Assembly: GCA_002383485.1 (NCBI GenBank)
Contig: DFYY01000004.1
Location: 1-64,000, forward strand
Direction: 5' to 3'
Source: Bacteroidales bacterium UBA4070
GTDB taxonomy: Bacteria; Bacteroidota; Bacteroidia; Bacteroidales; VadinHA17
Length of the DNA stretch: 64,000 bases
The translations under genes and the position numbers were made by a program. Below are positions 1 through 8,743 of this stretch, piece by piece (position 1 is the first letter of the stretch; each line of letters starts with the position of its first letter). The notes beneath the pieces are model-generated. The model saw only the letters and a list, made by a program, of their open reading frames with translations, searched no databases and was not told where the DNA came from.

Positions 1-142
1 CCGAAATCTTAAGGGGCCATTTCAACAATCCGATTTGCATTTAACCAACTTTCTTCATAAAACCAACCCTAACTATCTCAATAAGATAATATTTTAATAA
101 ATTTATTGATCAGAATCATCTATATCTTTAAAATGATGCATT

Positions 143-1543
143 ATGGAAAATTCTGCTGCATTGCTATTAATTCAAAAAGGGAACAATCTTTTAAAAACGC
201 CCTATAAGCCACTTGAGTTTACAAAGGATCCTGAAATTGACAGATATCTCAATGACTTGGATATTCATCCCCATTTTTTTGTTCTGGCATGTCTAATGGA
301 TCGCCAAATGAAAGCTGAAAAAGCATGGAAGATACCTTTCTATGTTTCGAGAGAAGTTGGCACTCTTCGATTTAAAGGCCTAACAACTTTAAGTTTGGAT
401 GAAACGCTAAGAATATTTACGGCGAAGAACCTCCATAGGTTCAATAACATTATGGCTGATGTTTTTTATAAAGGTGTACAGAAGATCTTAAAAGATTACG
501 ATGGTTACGCTTCAAGGATATTGAGAGATGACCTTTCTGCTAGAACAATAATGAGAAGATTTCTTGAGTTCGAGGGTGTTGGGCCGAAAATTGCTTCCAT
601 GGCAGTAAATATATTGATAAGAGAATTTAAACTACCGATCCAGGACAGATCATACATAGATATTTCACCTGACATCCATGTTAAACGAGTATTCAAGAGA
701 CTTGGATTAATAAATGAAACCGCCACCAATAATGATTTAATTTCCACTGCCAGAGCCTTATATCCCGACTATCCTGGAGTCTTTGACCTTCCAACATGGG
801 AAGTTGGGCGGAATTTGTGTAAATCTTCACATCCTGAATGTACGAAATGCTATTTAAGTCATCATTGCCCAAAGAATCTTTCTGTTGGCAATAATAGTGA
901 GTCGGCCAGCATAGATAAAACCAAAGAACACATTCATAATGAAGACAAGCAAACCAATACTGGCACTAACACTATGAAAAACTATGTAGATAGAAGTAGA
1001 GGCATGACTGGAATTCCAGAGGCTGAGACGGAGAAATTAGTTGAACAATTTCGTCGCAGAATTAAGGCTGAGATGCAATTTAAAGGCACTACGACGCACT
1101 CTTTCCCAGGAGGAGCTGTCGAGTCTGGCAATAGTTATGAATTAAAGACAAAGTTGGGGGATCTTGTTATAACTGTTGTCCCCTTTAACAGGGTACATCA
1201 TAGATACTTGCATTTTATTAAATTGAATCCCGTTAGAGGAAATACTGCCTCCGATATTGAAATCAATATTCCCACAATAGCTACCAGAAGATATAACACC
1301 TTGTTGGCTAAGAACAATGATATTACATACATCTGCTCACGGGGAAGATGTACAATCAATAAAAGTTCTATTAAGAAATCTATTGTATTAGAGTACTTTG
1401 CATCCAATTATGATACTGTCGATATTGTTCATGAAAATGGGCGACTAAGCCCAGTAATCATAATCGCAGACCTCGATTCTCAAGACTTATTTGAGCAGAT
1501 CGCCTCATTTACTCAACAAATGAAGGACTTTAAGAACCACTAA
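143..1543 (+). CDS. Endonuclease III-like DNA glycosylase with extra C-terminal domain
   Basis: Predicted HhH-GPD base-excision DNA glycosylase/AP lyase of 466 residues. Residues 1-245 carry the endonuclease III signature: the helix-hairpin-helix EGVGPKIA (144-151) supplies the lysine nucleophile K149, PDIHVKR (176-182) supplies the catalytic aspartate D177, and C226-x6-C233-x2-C236-x5-C242 has exactly the spacing of the endonuclease III [4Fe-4S] cluster. A polar linker (about 246-290) leads to a roughly 170-residue C-terminal domain (about 292-466) that I do not recognise. Ordinary Nth is about 210 residues, so this is a fusion of more than twice that size. The gene is visibly more AT-rich than most of the window and sits beside a transposase remnant, which suggests horizontal acquisition. 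Substrate is unknown; glycosylases of this class include mismatch-specific enzymes encoded beside DNA methylases. Confidence 0.8.
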   Translation: MENSAALLLIQKGNNLLKTPYKPLEFTKDPEIDRYLNDLDIHPHFFVLACLMDRQMKAEKAWKIPFYVSREVGTLRFKGLTTLSLDETLRIFTAKNLHRFNNIMADVFYKGVQKILKDYDGYASRILRDDLSARTIMRRFLEFEGVGPKIASMAVNILIREFKLPIQDRSYIDISPDIHVKRVFKRLGLINETATNNDLISTARALYPDYPGVFDLPTWEVGRNLCKSSHPECTKCYLSHHCPKNLSVGNNSESASIDKTKEHIHNEDKQTNTGTNTMKNYVDRSRGMTGIPEAETEKLVEQFRRRIKAEMQFKGTTTHSFPGGAVESGNSYELKTKLGDLVITVVPFNRVHHRYLHFIKLNPVRGNTASDIEINIPTIATRRYNTLLAKNNDITYICSRGRCTINKSSIKKSIVLEYFASNYDTVDIVHENGRLSPVIIIADLDSQDLFEQIASFTQQMKDFKNH

Positions 1544-1653
1544 GAAAACAACACTAGAAAAAAAGTAACAATATTGCCATGGATAGAAATATAATACTCC
1601 CTGAAATTCATACCACTGGTTAAGTTTAATACAAACGATTAAATTTATCCATT

Positions 1654-1992
1654 ATGAAAAAGAGTAGAAAGAAACACACTGCTGCCTTCAAAGCCCAAGT
1701 AGCTATTGAGGCGATTAAGGAACAAGAAACACTGAGCGATATGGCAAAGCGTTTTGAGGTTCATCCACAAATGATTTCAAAGTGGAAACGAGAGTTTATA
1801 ACCCGTGGAGCTGAGATTTTCCAGACTAAGGCACCAGACGAGGAGGCTGAAAAAAGGGAGAAGGCCTTGTATGAAAAGATCGGCCGCCTGGAGATCGAGG
1901 TGGATTTTTGCAAAACCCTTCTCAATTCAGAAATCTCAGGATCAATAAAAGCATTGCCTGAAAAAGTCGTAACCCTGACAATAATGGATTGA
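1654..1992 (+). pseudogene. Truncated IS3-family transposase OrfA
   Basis: 112-residue protein beginning MKKSRKKHTAAFKAQVAIEA, a typical N-terminus of the helix-turn-helix OrfA protein of IS3-family elements, followed by the expected IGRLEIEVDF coiled-coil segment. In intact elements OrfA is followed by an overlapping OrfB with the DDE catalytic domain, reached by programmed frameshifting. Here the sequence departs from the family after about residue 90, ends at a stop, and no OrfB reading frame follows: the next gene is an unrelated glycosidase on the other strand. It is therefore an IS remnant without catalytic capacity. I could not define terminal inverted repeats or a target-site duplication. 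It marks the edge of the AT-rich segment that holds the glycosylase gene. Confidence 0.8.
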
Positions 1993-2085
1993 ATCAGGTT
2001 GACCACCTGTTTGTTAAAGCCGGTGATCCGGACCCCTTCGGGAGCTGATTCGGACAATTTGACCTGCTGCAGCCATTGTCCCTTT

Positions 2086-3879
2086 TCAGGGCATGATGAA
2101 TTTCGGAAGGATTTCCTCTTCGGAAAACATAGCAGCTGAATTAATTAAAGCCAGGTGTGAATATGCCTGGGGGAAATTACCAAGCAACCGTTTGGTGTAG
2201 AAGTCTATATCTTCACTGAAGAGACCGAGGTGATTTCCAAAAGTCAGCAGCTCATCAAATATTTTTTTTGCCTCATCTTTTTCTCCTATTCTGAATAACG
2301 CCTGAATCAACCAGAAGGTACATATTGTAAACGAGGAGTTTGGCTTGCCAAAGTCATCATCGCTTACATAACGATACACCAATCCGTTATAAAAGAGCTC
2401 ATTCTTGACGGCAATGACAGTTTTTTTATACCTGGGATCGGAAGGATCAATAAAACCATATTCCGCCATCAGCAGCAACGAGGCATCCATATCTGTATCA
2501 GAATATGACCTGGTAAAGGTCTGGAAGTCCTCTCTCCATCCGTTCTTTAAGACATCCTCTTTAATGTCATCAGCAATTCCTCTCCACAATTCAGCATAGT
2601 TATCCTTATTAAGTAACCGGGCAATTTTCTCCGCCCTGTCCATTGCCACCCAGCTCATTACTTTGGAAATAACGAAATGTTTTTCCTCATTCCTTATTTC
2701 CCAGATACCCTTATCCGGTTTTTCCCAGTGAGTTGAAATCGTCCGGCAGATCAGTCTGACAATCTCCCATATATCTTCAACTTCGTCCAATGTGCCGGGA
2801 AAGAACTTGTAATACTGGTAAATAACATGCAGGAGATATCCGAAAACATCATTTTGTCTTTGTGAAAATGCTGCATTTCCAATTCTGACAGGTTTTGAAT
2901 TTTCATAGCCTGCAAGATCTGGCAACTCCTGTTCTGTAAGTTCACGTTCCCCCCTGATTCCGTACATAATCTGGAAGGTGTCATTTTTTGTTTTTAAAAT
3001 ACTTTTCAAATAACCCATGAAGCGCCGGGCAGAATAAAAATGGCCCATATTAAGCAATGTATCCAATGACATCGAGGCATCACGTAACCAGCAGAACCGG
3101 TAATCCCAATTACGGGAACCGCCAATAGTTTCAGGAATGCTTGTTGTCAGTGCTGCCAGCAGCGCGCCCGTAGATTGGAATGACATTATTTTTAAGACCA
3201 GCAGGCTCCTTGTTATTTCTTCCTGGTACTTTGTAAATCTTCTGGACCGGTTTGTCCAGTTAAGCCAATAGACTTTAGTACGCTGAAACTCCAGGTAGAC
3301 TCTTCTGATATCAATGTTGATAATTTTCTGATTGTATGAAAGTAAGATAAATCCGGGCTGTACAAGTTCTATACTCTTCGATTGAAGAACATCATTAAAA
3401 TTCAGGCTGGTATAGAGATATATACAATCAGTAGGTTTTTCAACGGAATAAGTTACAATATAATCTTTCTCCGCTATACTGGCAACTGGTTCACGGGCAT
3501 AGTTAAATGCGGGACAATATTTTATCCTGAAACAGGGTTTGCCTGAAATATATTTTATATACCGGTATATCTCAGCAGGGGCAAAGTAGTCCTGATCAGA
3601 GGTTTTGTACCTTGGCATAAAATCGATGACTTCAAAGGTTCCTTCCTCTGATTTGAATTCTGTGCATAGAACGTTTGTCCGGTATATGTACTTTTGAGAA
3701 ATATGGTACGATTCGTCGACAAGAAATTCAAAACTTCCGCCCTTTTCATTATCCAGAAGTTTTGCAAATATTGAGGGGGAATCAAAGTCAGGCAGGCAAC
3801 ACCAGTCAATACTGCCTTTTTCAGAAACAAGGGCTGCACTCCGCCCATTACCTATCACACCATAATTAAGATTATTCAT
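2086..3879 (-). CDS. Glycoside hydrolase family 15 (glucoamylase/trehalase-like)
   Basis: 597-residue cytoplasmic protein (no signal peptide) with the full GH15 layout: an N-terminal beta-sandwich (MNNLNYGVIGNGRSAALVS, SIDWCCLPDFDSPSIFAKLL) followed by an (alpha/alpha)6 barrel. Catalytic-core motifs are WDYRFCWLRDAS (258-269), GIWEIR (391-396, probable acid E394), GLFSEDID (552-559, probable base E556) and RLLGNFPQAYSH (564-575). GH15 enzymes release glucose by inversion from alpha-glucans or, in several bacterial lineages, hydrolyse trehalose. Because it is divergent from otsB/otsA, which make trehalose, trehalose hydrolysis is an attractive reading, but glucoamylase activity cannot be excluded from sequence. 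Length is normal for the family. Confidence 0.85.
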   Translation of the reverse strand: MNNLNYGVIGNGRSAALVSEKGSIDWCCLPDFDSPSIFAKLLDNEKGGSFEFLVDESYHISQKYIYRTNVLCTEFKSEEGTFEVIDFMPRYKTSDQDYFAPAEIYRYIKYISGKPCFRIKYCPAFNYAREPVASIAEKDYIVTYSVEKPTDCIYLYTSLNFNDVLQSKSIELVQPGFILLSYNQKIINIDIRRVYLEFQRTKVYWLNWTNRSRRFTKYQEEITRSLLVLKIMSFQSTGALLAALTTSIPETIGGSRNWDYRFCWLRDASMSLDTLLNMGHFYSARRFMGYLKSILKTKNDTFQIMYGIRGERELTEQELPDLAGYENSKPVRIGNAAFSQRQNDVFGYLLHVIYQYYKFFPGTLDEVEDIWEIVRLICRTISTHWEKPDKGIWEIRNEEKHFVISKVMSWVAMDRAEKIARLLNKDNYAELWRGIADDIKEDVLKNGWREDFQTFTRSYSDTDMDASLLLMAEYGFIDPSDPRYKKTVIAVKNELFYNGLVYRYVSDDDFGKPNSSFTICTFWLIQALFRIGEKDEAKKIFDELLTFGNHLGLFSEDIDFYTKRLLGNFPQAYSHLALINSAAMFSEEEILPKFIMP

Positions 3880-3951
3880 TCAGAGATCATAATTAAGGTT
3901 AACAATTCGCCTACCGGTCAACAGAAAGTGAGTAGACGTGAAATATGCTTA

Positions 3952-3959
3952 CAAATATA
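3952..3959 (-). promoter_or_regulatory. -7 box for the GH15 gene
   Basis: Reading the minus strand gives TATATTTG, a perfect match to the Bacteroidota -7 consensus TAnnTTTG, 72 nt upstream of the GH15 start. I see no convincing TTTG/TTG -33 element at the usual 19-21 nt spacing, so this is a partial promoter match. Confidence 0.4.
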
Positions 3960-4012
3960 ATAATGCATTTGGACTCTATTGCCGGACTTCACCTTTGACC
4001 TCAGGCATAAAA

Positions 4013-4043
4013 TTGTCCCTCTGGCAAACATTTGGTAACTTTG
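4013..4043 (+). promoter_or_regulatory. Promoter of the otsB-otsA operon
   Basis: TTG at 4013-4015, a 20-nt spacer, then TAACTTTG at 4036-4043. This matches the Bacteroidota sigma-ABfr-type consensus (TTTG/TTG, N19-21, TAnnTTTG). It lies about 75 nt upstream of the otsB start codon and back to back with the GH15 -7 box, so the two trehalose-linked transcripts would share one 238-nt control region. Confidence 0.55.
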
Positions 4044-4117
4044 GAAACATCAGGATACACCGGGCATTTATAATCAGACCCGGAGTCTCCATATGATCTT
4101 TATAAGTTTGAATACTG

Positions 4118-4861
4118 ATGACGGAGCTGATTGAGAAATATCGGGGAGCAACAAACAGACTAATTCTGCTGGATTATGACGGGACCCTTGTAAATTACTA
4201 TCCTGAACCTGGTGCAGCGGTATTGCCGGACCATATATTTCATCTCCTGACAGGTCTTTTGAATACACCCAACAATGAGGTATATATAATAACCGGCAGA
4301 AGCAGTATCGATATTGATCGCCTTTTGAATAATCTCCCCATAAATATTATTGCCGAGCATGGAGCCATGATGCGCATAAACGGTGTGTGGAAGAATAATA
4401 TATCTGATCCCTGCCTCTGGAAGGAATCACTAATGCCAGTATTGAACCAGGTAACTTTGAAGTGTCCCGGGTCATTTATTGAGGAAAAGAGGTTCTCCCT
4501 GGCCTGGCATTACAGGAATTCTGACTCGGCAACCGGTCAGGCAATATCCGCGGTGTTAAGAAAATCAATAAGCCGGGCAGCTCATACAGCTCATTTAAAA
4601 ATAATTAATGGCAACAAGGTTATTGAGATCCTGAATGTTGAAGTTGGCAAGGGAAGAGCGGTAAAGGATTTGCTGCAGCATAAAAGTTTCGATTTTATCC
4701 TTTCGGCAGGAGATGATGCAACTGATGAGGAGATGTTTGCAAATCTGGCGGACAATCGAAATGCCTTTACTATAAAAGTTGGAAATGGAGAGACTTGTGC
4801 CAGATATAAATTTGCGGATATTTTTGAAGTGGGGAGGTTATTACAAAATTTAACCAGATGA
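4118..4861 (+). CDS. otsB: Trehalose-6-phosphate phosphatase
   Basis: 247-residue HAD-superfamily phosphatase that dephosphorylates trehalose 6-phosphate to trehalose in the cytoplasm. The nucleophile motif LLDYDGTLV lies at about residues 17-25, and the late Mg2+-binding motif SAGDDATDEEMF is near residue 200; the PGAAVLP and HGAMMR segments between them are typical of OtsB. Its TGA stop overlaps the ATG of the trehalose-6-phosphate synthase (ATGA at 4858-4861), so the two are translationally coupled in one operon. Order is otsB then otsA. Length agrees with bacterial OtsB (about 250-270 residues). Confidence 0.93.
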   Translation: MTELIEKYRGATNRLILLDYDGTLVNYYPEPGAAVLPDHIFHLLTGLLNTPNNEVYIITGRSSIDIDRLLNNLPINIIAEHGAMMRINGVWKNNISDPCLWKESLMPVLNQVTLKCPGSFIEEKRFSLAWHYRNSDSATGQAISAVLRKSISRAAHTAHLKIINGNKVIEILNVEVGKGRAVKDLLQHKSFDFILSAGDDATDEEMFANLADNRNAFTIKVGNGETCARYKFADIFEVGRLLQNLTR

Positions 4862-7077
4862 GAAATACTCTTGCATTTATTCTATCTGTTGTTCTTGCTG
4901 TAAGCCTTGTAGCATTTGGGTTTACAGCATTCCAGGTGTCTGCTGAAAGAGACAGGCTGCTTGATGAACTGGAAGTTCTGACTGCAAAAAGAGCAGACGA
5001 AATTTCCGGTTATCTTGGAACTATAATTGAGAAACCAGGTCGCCAAGACCTTGAAAGATTGGCAGATAGCATTAAAGCCAGAAATGGCCTGCTGGGATTG
5101 GCGCTTTATAATACCGGGGATAGCCTGCTTTACAATAATCTGGCGACTGATCTGACATATTTTTCAGCTGCTCCGGTTCAGGAGGCTATTGAAAAGGACT
5201 CTTCCTACGCGGTCTTCTTTGATAACGCCGGGACCAGGGTTTTTCAATACGTAAGACCGGTAAACAAGCCTGATCATTCACCGGGTGTCCTGATCCTCTA
5301 TTCAGACATAGGATATATAGATCAGCTTATCAGTAAGTTCTGGTTACACAGCTTCATACGTTGGTTCCTCCAGGCATTGCTTATTGCTTTTGTCACGCTC
5401 GCCCTTTTACGATGGGGGATTTTTACCCAGATGAATAAGATTGTGAACTGGATGAAAGCATTGCGTACCGGCAATACCGAACATAATACCCCGCCATCAA
5501 ACCTGCGGTTTCTGGGTCCATTGCATAAGGAGATTGAATCCATCGCAATTGAAATGAGGTTAGCTAAAGCCTCTGCAGAGGAAGAAGCCAGGTTGAGGGC
5601 AACCGCTGAAGCCATCTGGACCCCGGAGCGGCTAAAGGCAGAAATGGGAAGTCTGCTGCATGATAAGAAAATAATAGTGGTTTCCAATCGCGAGCCTTAT
5701 ATGCACATCCATGAAGGAAAGACAATCAAGTGCATTGTACCTGCAAGCGGCATGATAACGGCGATGGAACCTGTGTTAACGGCATGCGGCGGAATCTGGA
5801 TTGCGTCAGGAATGGGAGATGCAGACAGGGAAACAGTAAATACCGAGAACAAAATTAAAGTGCCGCCTGAGGAACCAAAATATACCCTCAAAAGGGTATG
5901 GCTTACCAAAGAAGAGGAAGATCACTATTATTACGGGTTTTCAAATGAAGGACTGTGGCCACTATGTCACATCGCTCATACCAGGCCGACCTTCCGGAAG
6001 ACTGACTGGCTTTTCTACAAAAAAGTTAATGAAGATTTTGCCAGGGCAGTACTTGAGGAAGTTAAGGATGAGGAAAATCCGTATATTCTGATTCAGGACT
6101 TCCATTTTGCATTATTGCCTGAATTGATCAAGAGCAAAAAGCCCAATGCCAGGATTGCTATATTCTGGCATATCCCGTGGCCAAACCCTGAATCATTTGG
6201 AATATGTCCATGGCAGAAAGAAATATTATTGGGCATGCTGGGAGCTGATCTTATCGGCTTTCACACCCAATATCACTGTAATCATTTTATTGAAACGGTA
6301 AATGAAGCACTTGAGTCCCGGGTGTCATGGGCGAATTATTCCATAAAAATAGGTAACAGAACGAGCATCGTTAAACCTTTTCCAATCAGCATCGCATTTA
6401 CCCTCAAGGACTTTGACAATACCACGACTAAAACAGCCACCGATACACTACTCACAGAACATGGTATAAAATCCCAATATATCGGAATCGGGGTTGACAG
6501 GATTGACTACACTAAAGGTATTGTCGAAAAATTTCTGGCGGTTGAGAGGTTTCTGGAGAAGAACCCTTCATATATCGAGCAATTTACATTCGTTCAGATA
6601 GGTGCGCCAAGCAGAACGAAACTGAAGGACTATTCTGATACCATGGCTGCAGTTGAAGCAGAGGCTTCAAGAATTAACCTGAGATTCAAATCAAAAAAAT
6701 GGAAAGCAATTCTCTTACTCAATCGTCATCACACACATCAGGAAATATACCCACTGTATTCATCAGCAAATTTTTGTATGGTGACATCGCTTCATGACGG
6801 TATGAACCTGGTGGCCAAAGAATTTGTTGCTTCCCGTGACCGTAATGACGGTGTCCTTATTCTGAGCCGGTTTGCCGGGGCCTCGCAGGAACTTCAGAGT
6901 GCCATAATAATTAATCCCTACGATATTGAAGAAGCAGCTGATGCGATAAAAGAGGCATTGAAAATGACCCCGGAAGCACAAAGCCAGAGAATGAAGCACA
7001 TGAGAATGATGATTGTAAGACACAATATTTATTCCTGGGCAGCATCCATACTGCGAACAATGGCTTCAATAAACTGA
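4858..7077 (+). CDS. otsA: Membrane-anchored sensor-fused trehalose-6-phosphate synthase
   Basis: 739 residues. The C-terminal part (about 270-735) is a GT20 trehalose-6-phosphate synthase, joining UDP- or ADP-glucose to glucose 6-phosphate. Motifs: NREPYMH (277-283), FWHIPWPNPE (436-445), GADLIGFHTQYHCNHF (462-477), GVDRIDYTKG (545-554, with phosphate-binding R548 and K553) and HDGMNLVAKEF (646-656). The N-terminal 270 residues are foreign to E. coli OtsA (474 residues): TM helix 4-26, an extracytoplasmic domain of about 140 residues, TM helix 167-187, then a HAMP/coiled-coil-like linker (190-255). This is a receptor layout with the histidine kinase replaced by a glycosyltransferase, so trehalose synthesis may be gated by an envelope signal; that role is inference. 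Confidence 0.9.
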   Translation: MRNTLAFILSVVLAVSLVAFGFTAFQVSAERDRLLDELEVLTAKRADEISGYLGTIIEKPGRQDLERLADSIKARNGLLGLALYNTGDSLLYNNLATDLTYFSAAPVQEAIEKDSSYAVFFDNAGTRVFQYVRPVNKPDHSPGVLILYSDIGYIDQLISKFWLHSFIRWFLQALLIAFVTLALLRWGIFTQMNKIVNWMKALRTGNTEHNTPPSNLRFLGPLHKEIESIAIEMRLAKASAEEEARLRATAEAIWTPERLKAEMGSLLHDKKIIVVSNREPYMHIHEGKTIKCIVPASGMITAMEPVLTACGGIWIASGMGDADRETVNTENKIKVPPEEPKYTLKRVWLTKEEEDHYYYGFSNEGLWPLCHIAHTRPTFRKTDWLFYKKVNEDFARAVLEEVKDEENPYILIQDFHFALLPELIKSKKPNARIAIFWHIPWPNPESFGICPWQKEILLGMLGADLIGFHTQYHCNHFIETVNEALESRVSWANYSIKIGNRTSIVKPFPISIAFTLKDFDNTTTKTATDTLLTEHGIKSQYIGIGVDRIDYTKGIVEKFLAVERFLEKNPSYIEQFTFVQIGAPSRTKLKDYSDTMAAVEAEASRINLRFKSKKWKAILLLNRHHTHQEIYPLYSSANFCMVTSLHDGMNLVAKEFVASRDRNDGVLILSRFAGASQELQSAIIINPYDIEEAADAIKEALKMTPEAQSQRMKHMRMMIVRHNIYSWAASILRTMASIN

Positions 7078-7624
7078 ATACACTGTATTCCACGCTGTAC
7101 CCGACAGACATCAGAGCAGTTTAAAACGGAGCAGGTATTTCTGAAGTTACCTGACAGGATTTTACGAGAAAAACCTGCCTCATTGCTGACTCTCGAAGAA
7201 AAGTATAATTCCCTTGAATCAACTGCAGGAACCTGGACGGTTAAGGATTCTATTGTGACACTCACTTAGACATTCCATAAGGATCCCCGGATGATCAGGA
7301 CTGTTCGCCATTTTGTATTCCCAGCCCAACCATCATCCTCCGACTCTCACCAGATCGGGAGATAATTGCTCTGGTATCAGGGTCTCCATCATCTGATTTT
7401 ACGGGTGTGGCTCAATTATGACGAGACGGGAAGGGGGATTGAGGGTATTCCAAATTATGTCCGGCTATTGTGGGGGTAAGACACCTGTAACCGGAAAGAA
7501 ACCAGAATAGAAAGTCCCGCTCTGTCAGCTATATTTGCGACTGAGACAACAATACAATCGGCCAGGTGTTCAGTAAATGCGACATAACTCCAAATCAAAT
7601 TTTTAATAATAGAAGGTTCCAAAA
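7078..7624 (+). other. 547-nt gene-poor region with decayed coding remnants
   Basis: No intact gene. In one plus-strand frame 7081-7269 reads without a stop and ends in a coherent stretch (GTWTVKDSIVTLT) but has no start codon; it could be the tail of a lost lipocalin-like or other secreted protein. A second short coherent stretch (VWLNYDETGRGIEGIPNY) ends at about 7480. Both look like pseudogene fragments. The only other item seen is a promoter-like box at 7530-7537. Confidence 0.4.
7530..7537 (+). promoter_or_regulatory. Possible -7 box for the DsrE-family gene
   Basis: TATATTTG matches the Bacteroidota -7 consensus and lies 87 nt upstream of the DsrE-family start codon. No clear -33 element is visible at the correct spacing, so the call is tentative. 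Confidence 0.3.
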
Positions 7625-7981
7625 ATGAAAAAAGTCCTGATTCTCATAAACGATGCCCCTTACGGAACGGAAAAGGCATATAATGCCCTTCGTCTTGCAA
7701 TGCAGATTCAAAAGGATTATGAAGGCTATGAATTAAATGTATTTTTTATGGCTGATGCCGTGACCTGTGCTCTGCCAAACCAGAATATTCCTAACGGTTA
7801 TTATAATATTGAACGCATGCTGAGGGCAGTGCTGTTAAAAAATGGCAGGGTCATACTCTGTGGCTCATGCTGTGAGGCAAGAGGACTTAAAGATGTAAAA
7901 CTCATCGATGGAGCTGAATTCAGTACCATGAAGGAACTCGCGGCTCTCACGATGGAATGTGACAAAGTCATCACATTCTGA
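7625..7981 (+). CDS. DsrE/DsrF-like (YchN-type) sulfur-relay protein
   Basis: 118-residue cytoplasmic protein of the DsrE/DsrF/YchN family. It begins with the family's first strand (MKKVLILINDAPYGTEKAYN), has a central FFMADAVTCALPNQ segment, and the conserved cysteine region ILCGSCCEARGL. In related proteins such a cysteine carries persulfide in sulfur relay. Family members are usually 110-130 residues and form trimers or hexamers, so this copy appears full length and intact. It stands alone between two stretches of decayed DNA. A GAAGG lies a few bases before the ATG. A specific sulfur pathway cannot be assigned, since no dsr, tus or rhodanese genes are nearby. Confidence 0.8.
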   Translation: MKKVLILINDAPYGTEKAYNALRLAMQIQKDYEGYELNVFFMADAVTCALPNQNIPNGYYNIERMLRAVLLKNGRVILCGSCCEARGLKDVKLIDGAEFSTMKELAALTMECDKVITF

Positions 7982-8103
7982 CATCTTCTGACTGGCCCAA
8001 ACTTATAATCCTTCAATGAGCCGCTAAACTGACTCTGGTACAGCAACCCGGGAGCAAAAGCAGTAGCCCCGAAAAGCCTTTTCACTTCAATGAAAATGGA
8101 TTC

Positions 8104-8679
8104 TCAATCCCTCAGATCGTAACTTACTCCAACCCGGAGATTGGCTTTCTGATCGAGATACGGATTTCCAATCATCCATCCTGCCGTTTTGTAACCGGCT
8201 GTCAGATTGACCGAAAGGCCTCCTCCAAGATACAGATCCGACCTCAGCTCTAAAGCTCCGCCTGCCTTCCCGGACTGATAAAAGAATCCCTGGTTAAGGG
8301 GCTGCACCCAGAGATTGACGGACCCGCCCAGCTCAAGCCTTTTATTCTGAAACGGAGAAATGTTATATATCCCATACTGAACTTCCGGAAACTTTTTGTC
8401 CCTGTTGCTATAGGAGTGAACGGCAATCAGCTGATTAACTGATTTTATCTTCAGAGGCACAAATACTGCAATATCATTACCAAAATGAACGGGACTGTAT
8501 TGCAGAAAGGCGATAAAACTGAAATCAGGACGGATATTTATCCTGTTAATCATAAATATGGCCGGATTGGCAAAGTTCAGCAATGCCAGCTGCTTTTGTT
8601 TTTTAAGATATGCTTGACCTTCGGAGGTAAGGTCACTGAAACCAATCCTCCTGTTTACGCCCTCCCCGTCCGGGAACAT
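8104..8679 (-). pseudogene. Probable N-terminally truncated outer-membrane barrel protein
   Basis: 191 residues rich in alternating beta-strand segments (SVNLWVQPLNQGFFYQSG, YLGGGLSVNLTAGYKTAGW, LRVGVSYDLRD), ending with an aromatic/charged strand as in outer-membrane barrels. There is no signal peptide: the frame stays open upstream of the only plausible ATG into a short coherent stretch (GYACPYTDRD) before meeting a stop near 8730. The simplest reading is the C-terminal part of a larger secreted or outer-membrane protein whose 5' end was lost. It is divergent from the broken haloperoxidase gene, and the two breaks may share one cause. I do not recognise the family. Confidence 0.45.
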
Positions 8680-8743
8680 ATCCCGGTCAGTGTAAGGACA
8701 AGCATATCCTATAAATTTAAATTAAACTCAAAGACTGATATTT

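Noticed and set aside
1..142. Leader of the glycosylase gene as a riboswitch or attachment site
   Set aside because: Only short AT-rich sequence with no conserved stem pattern or repeat partner elsewhere in the window.
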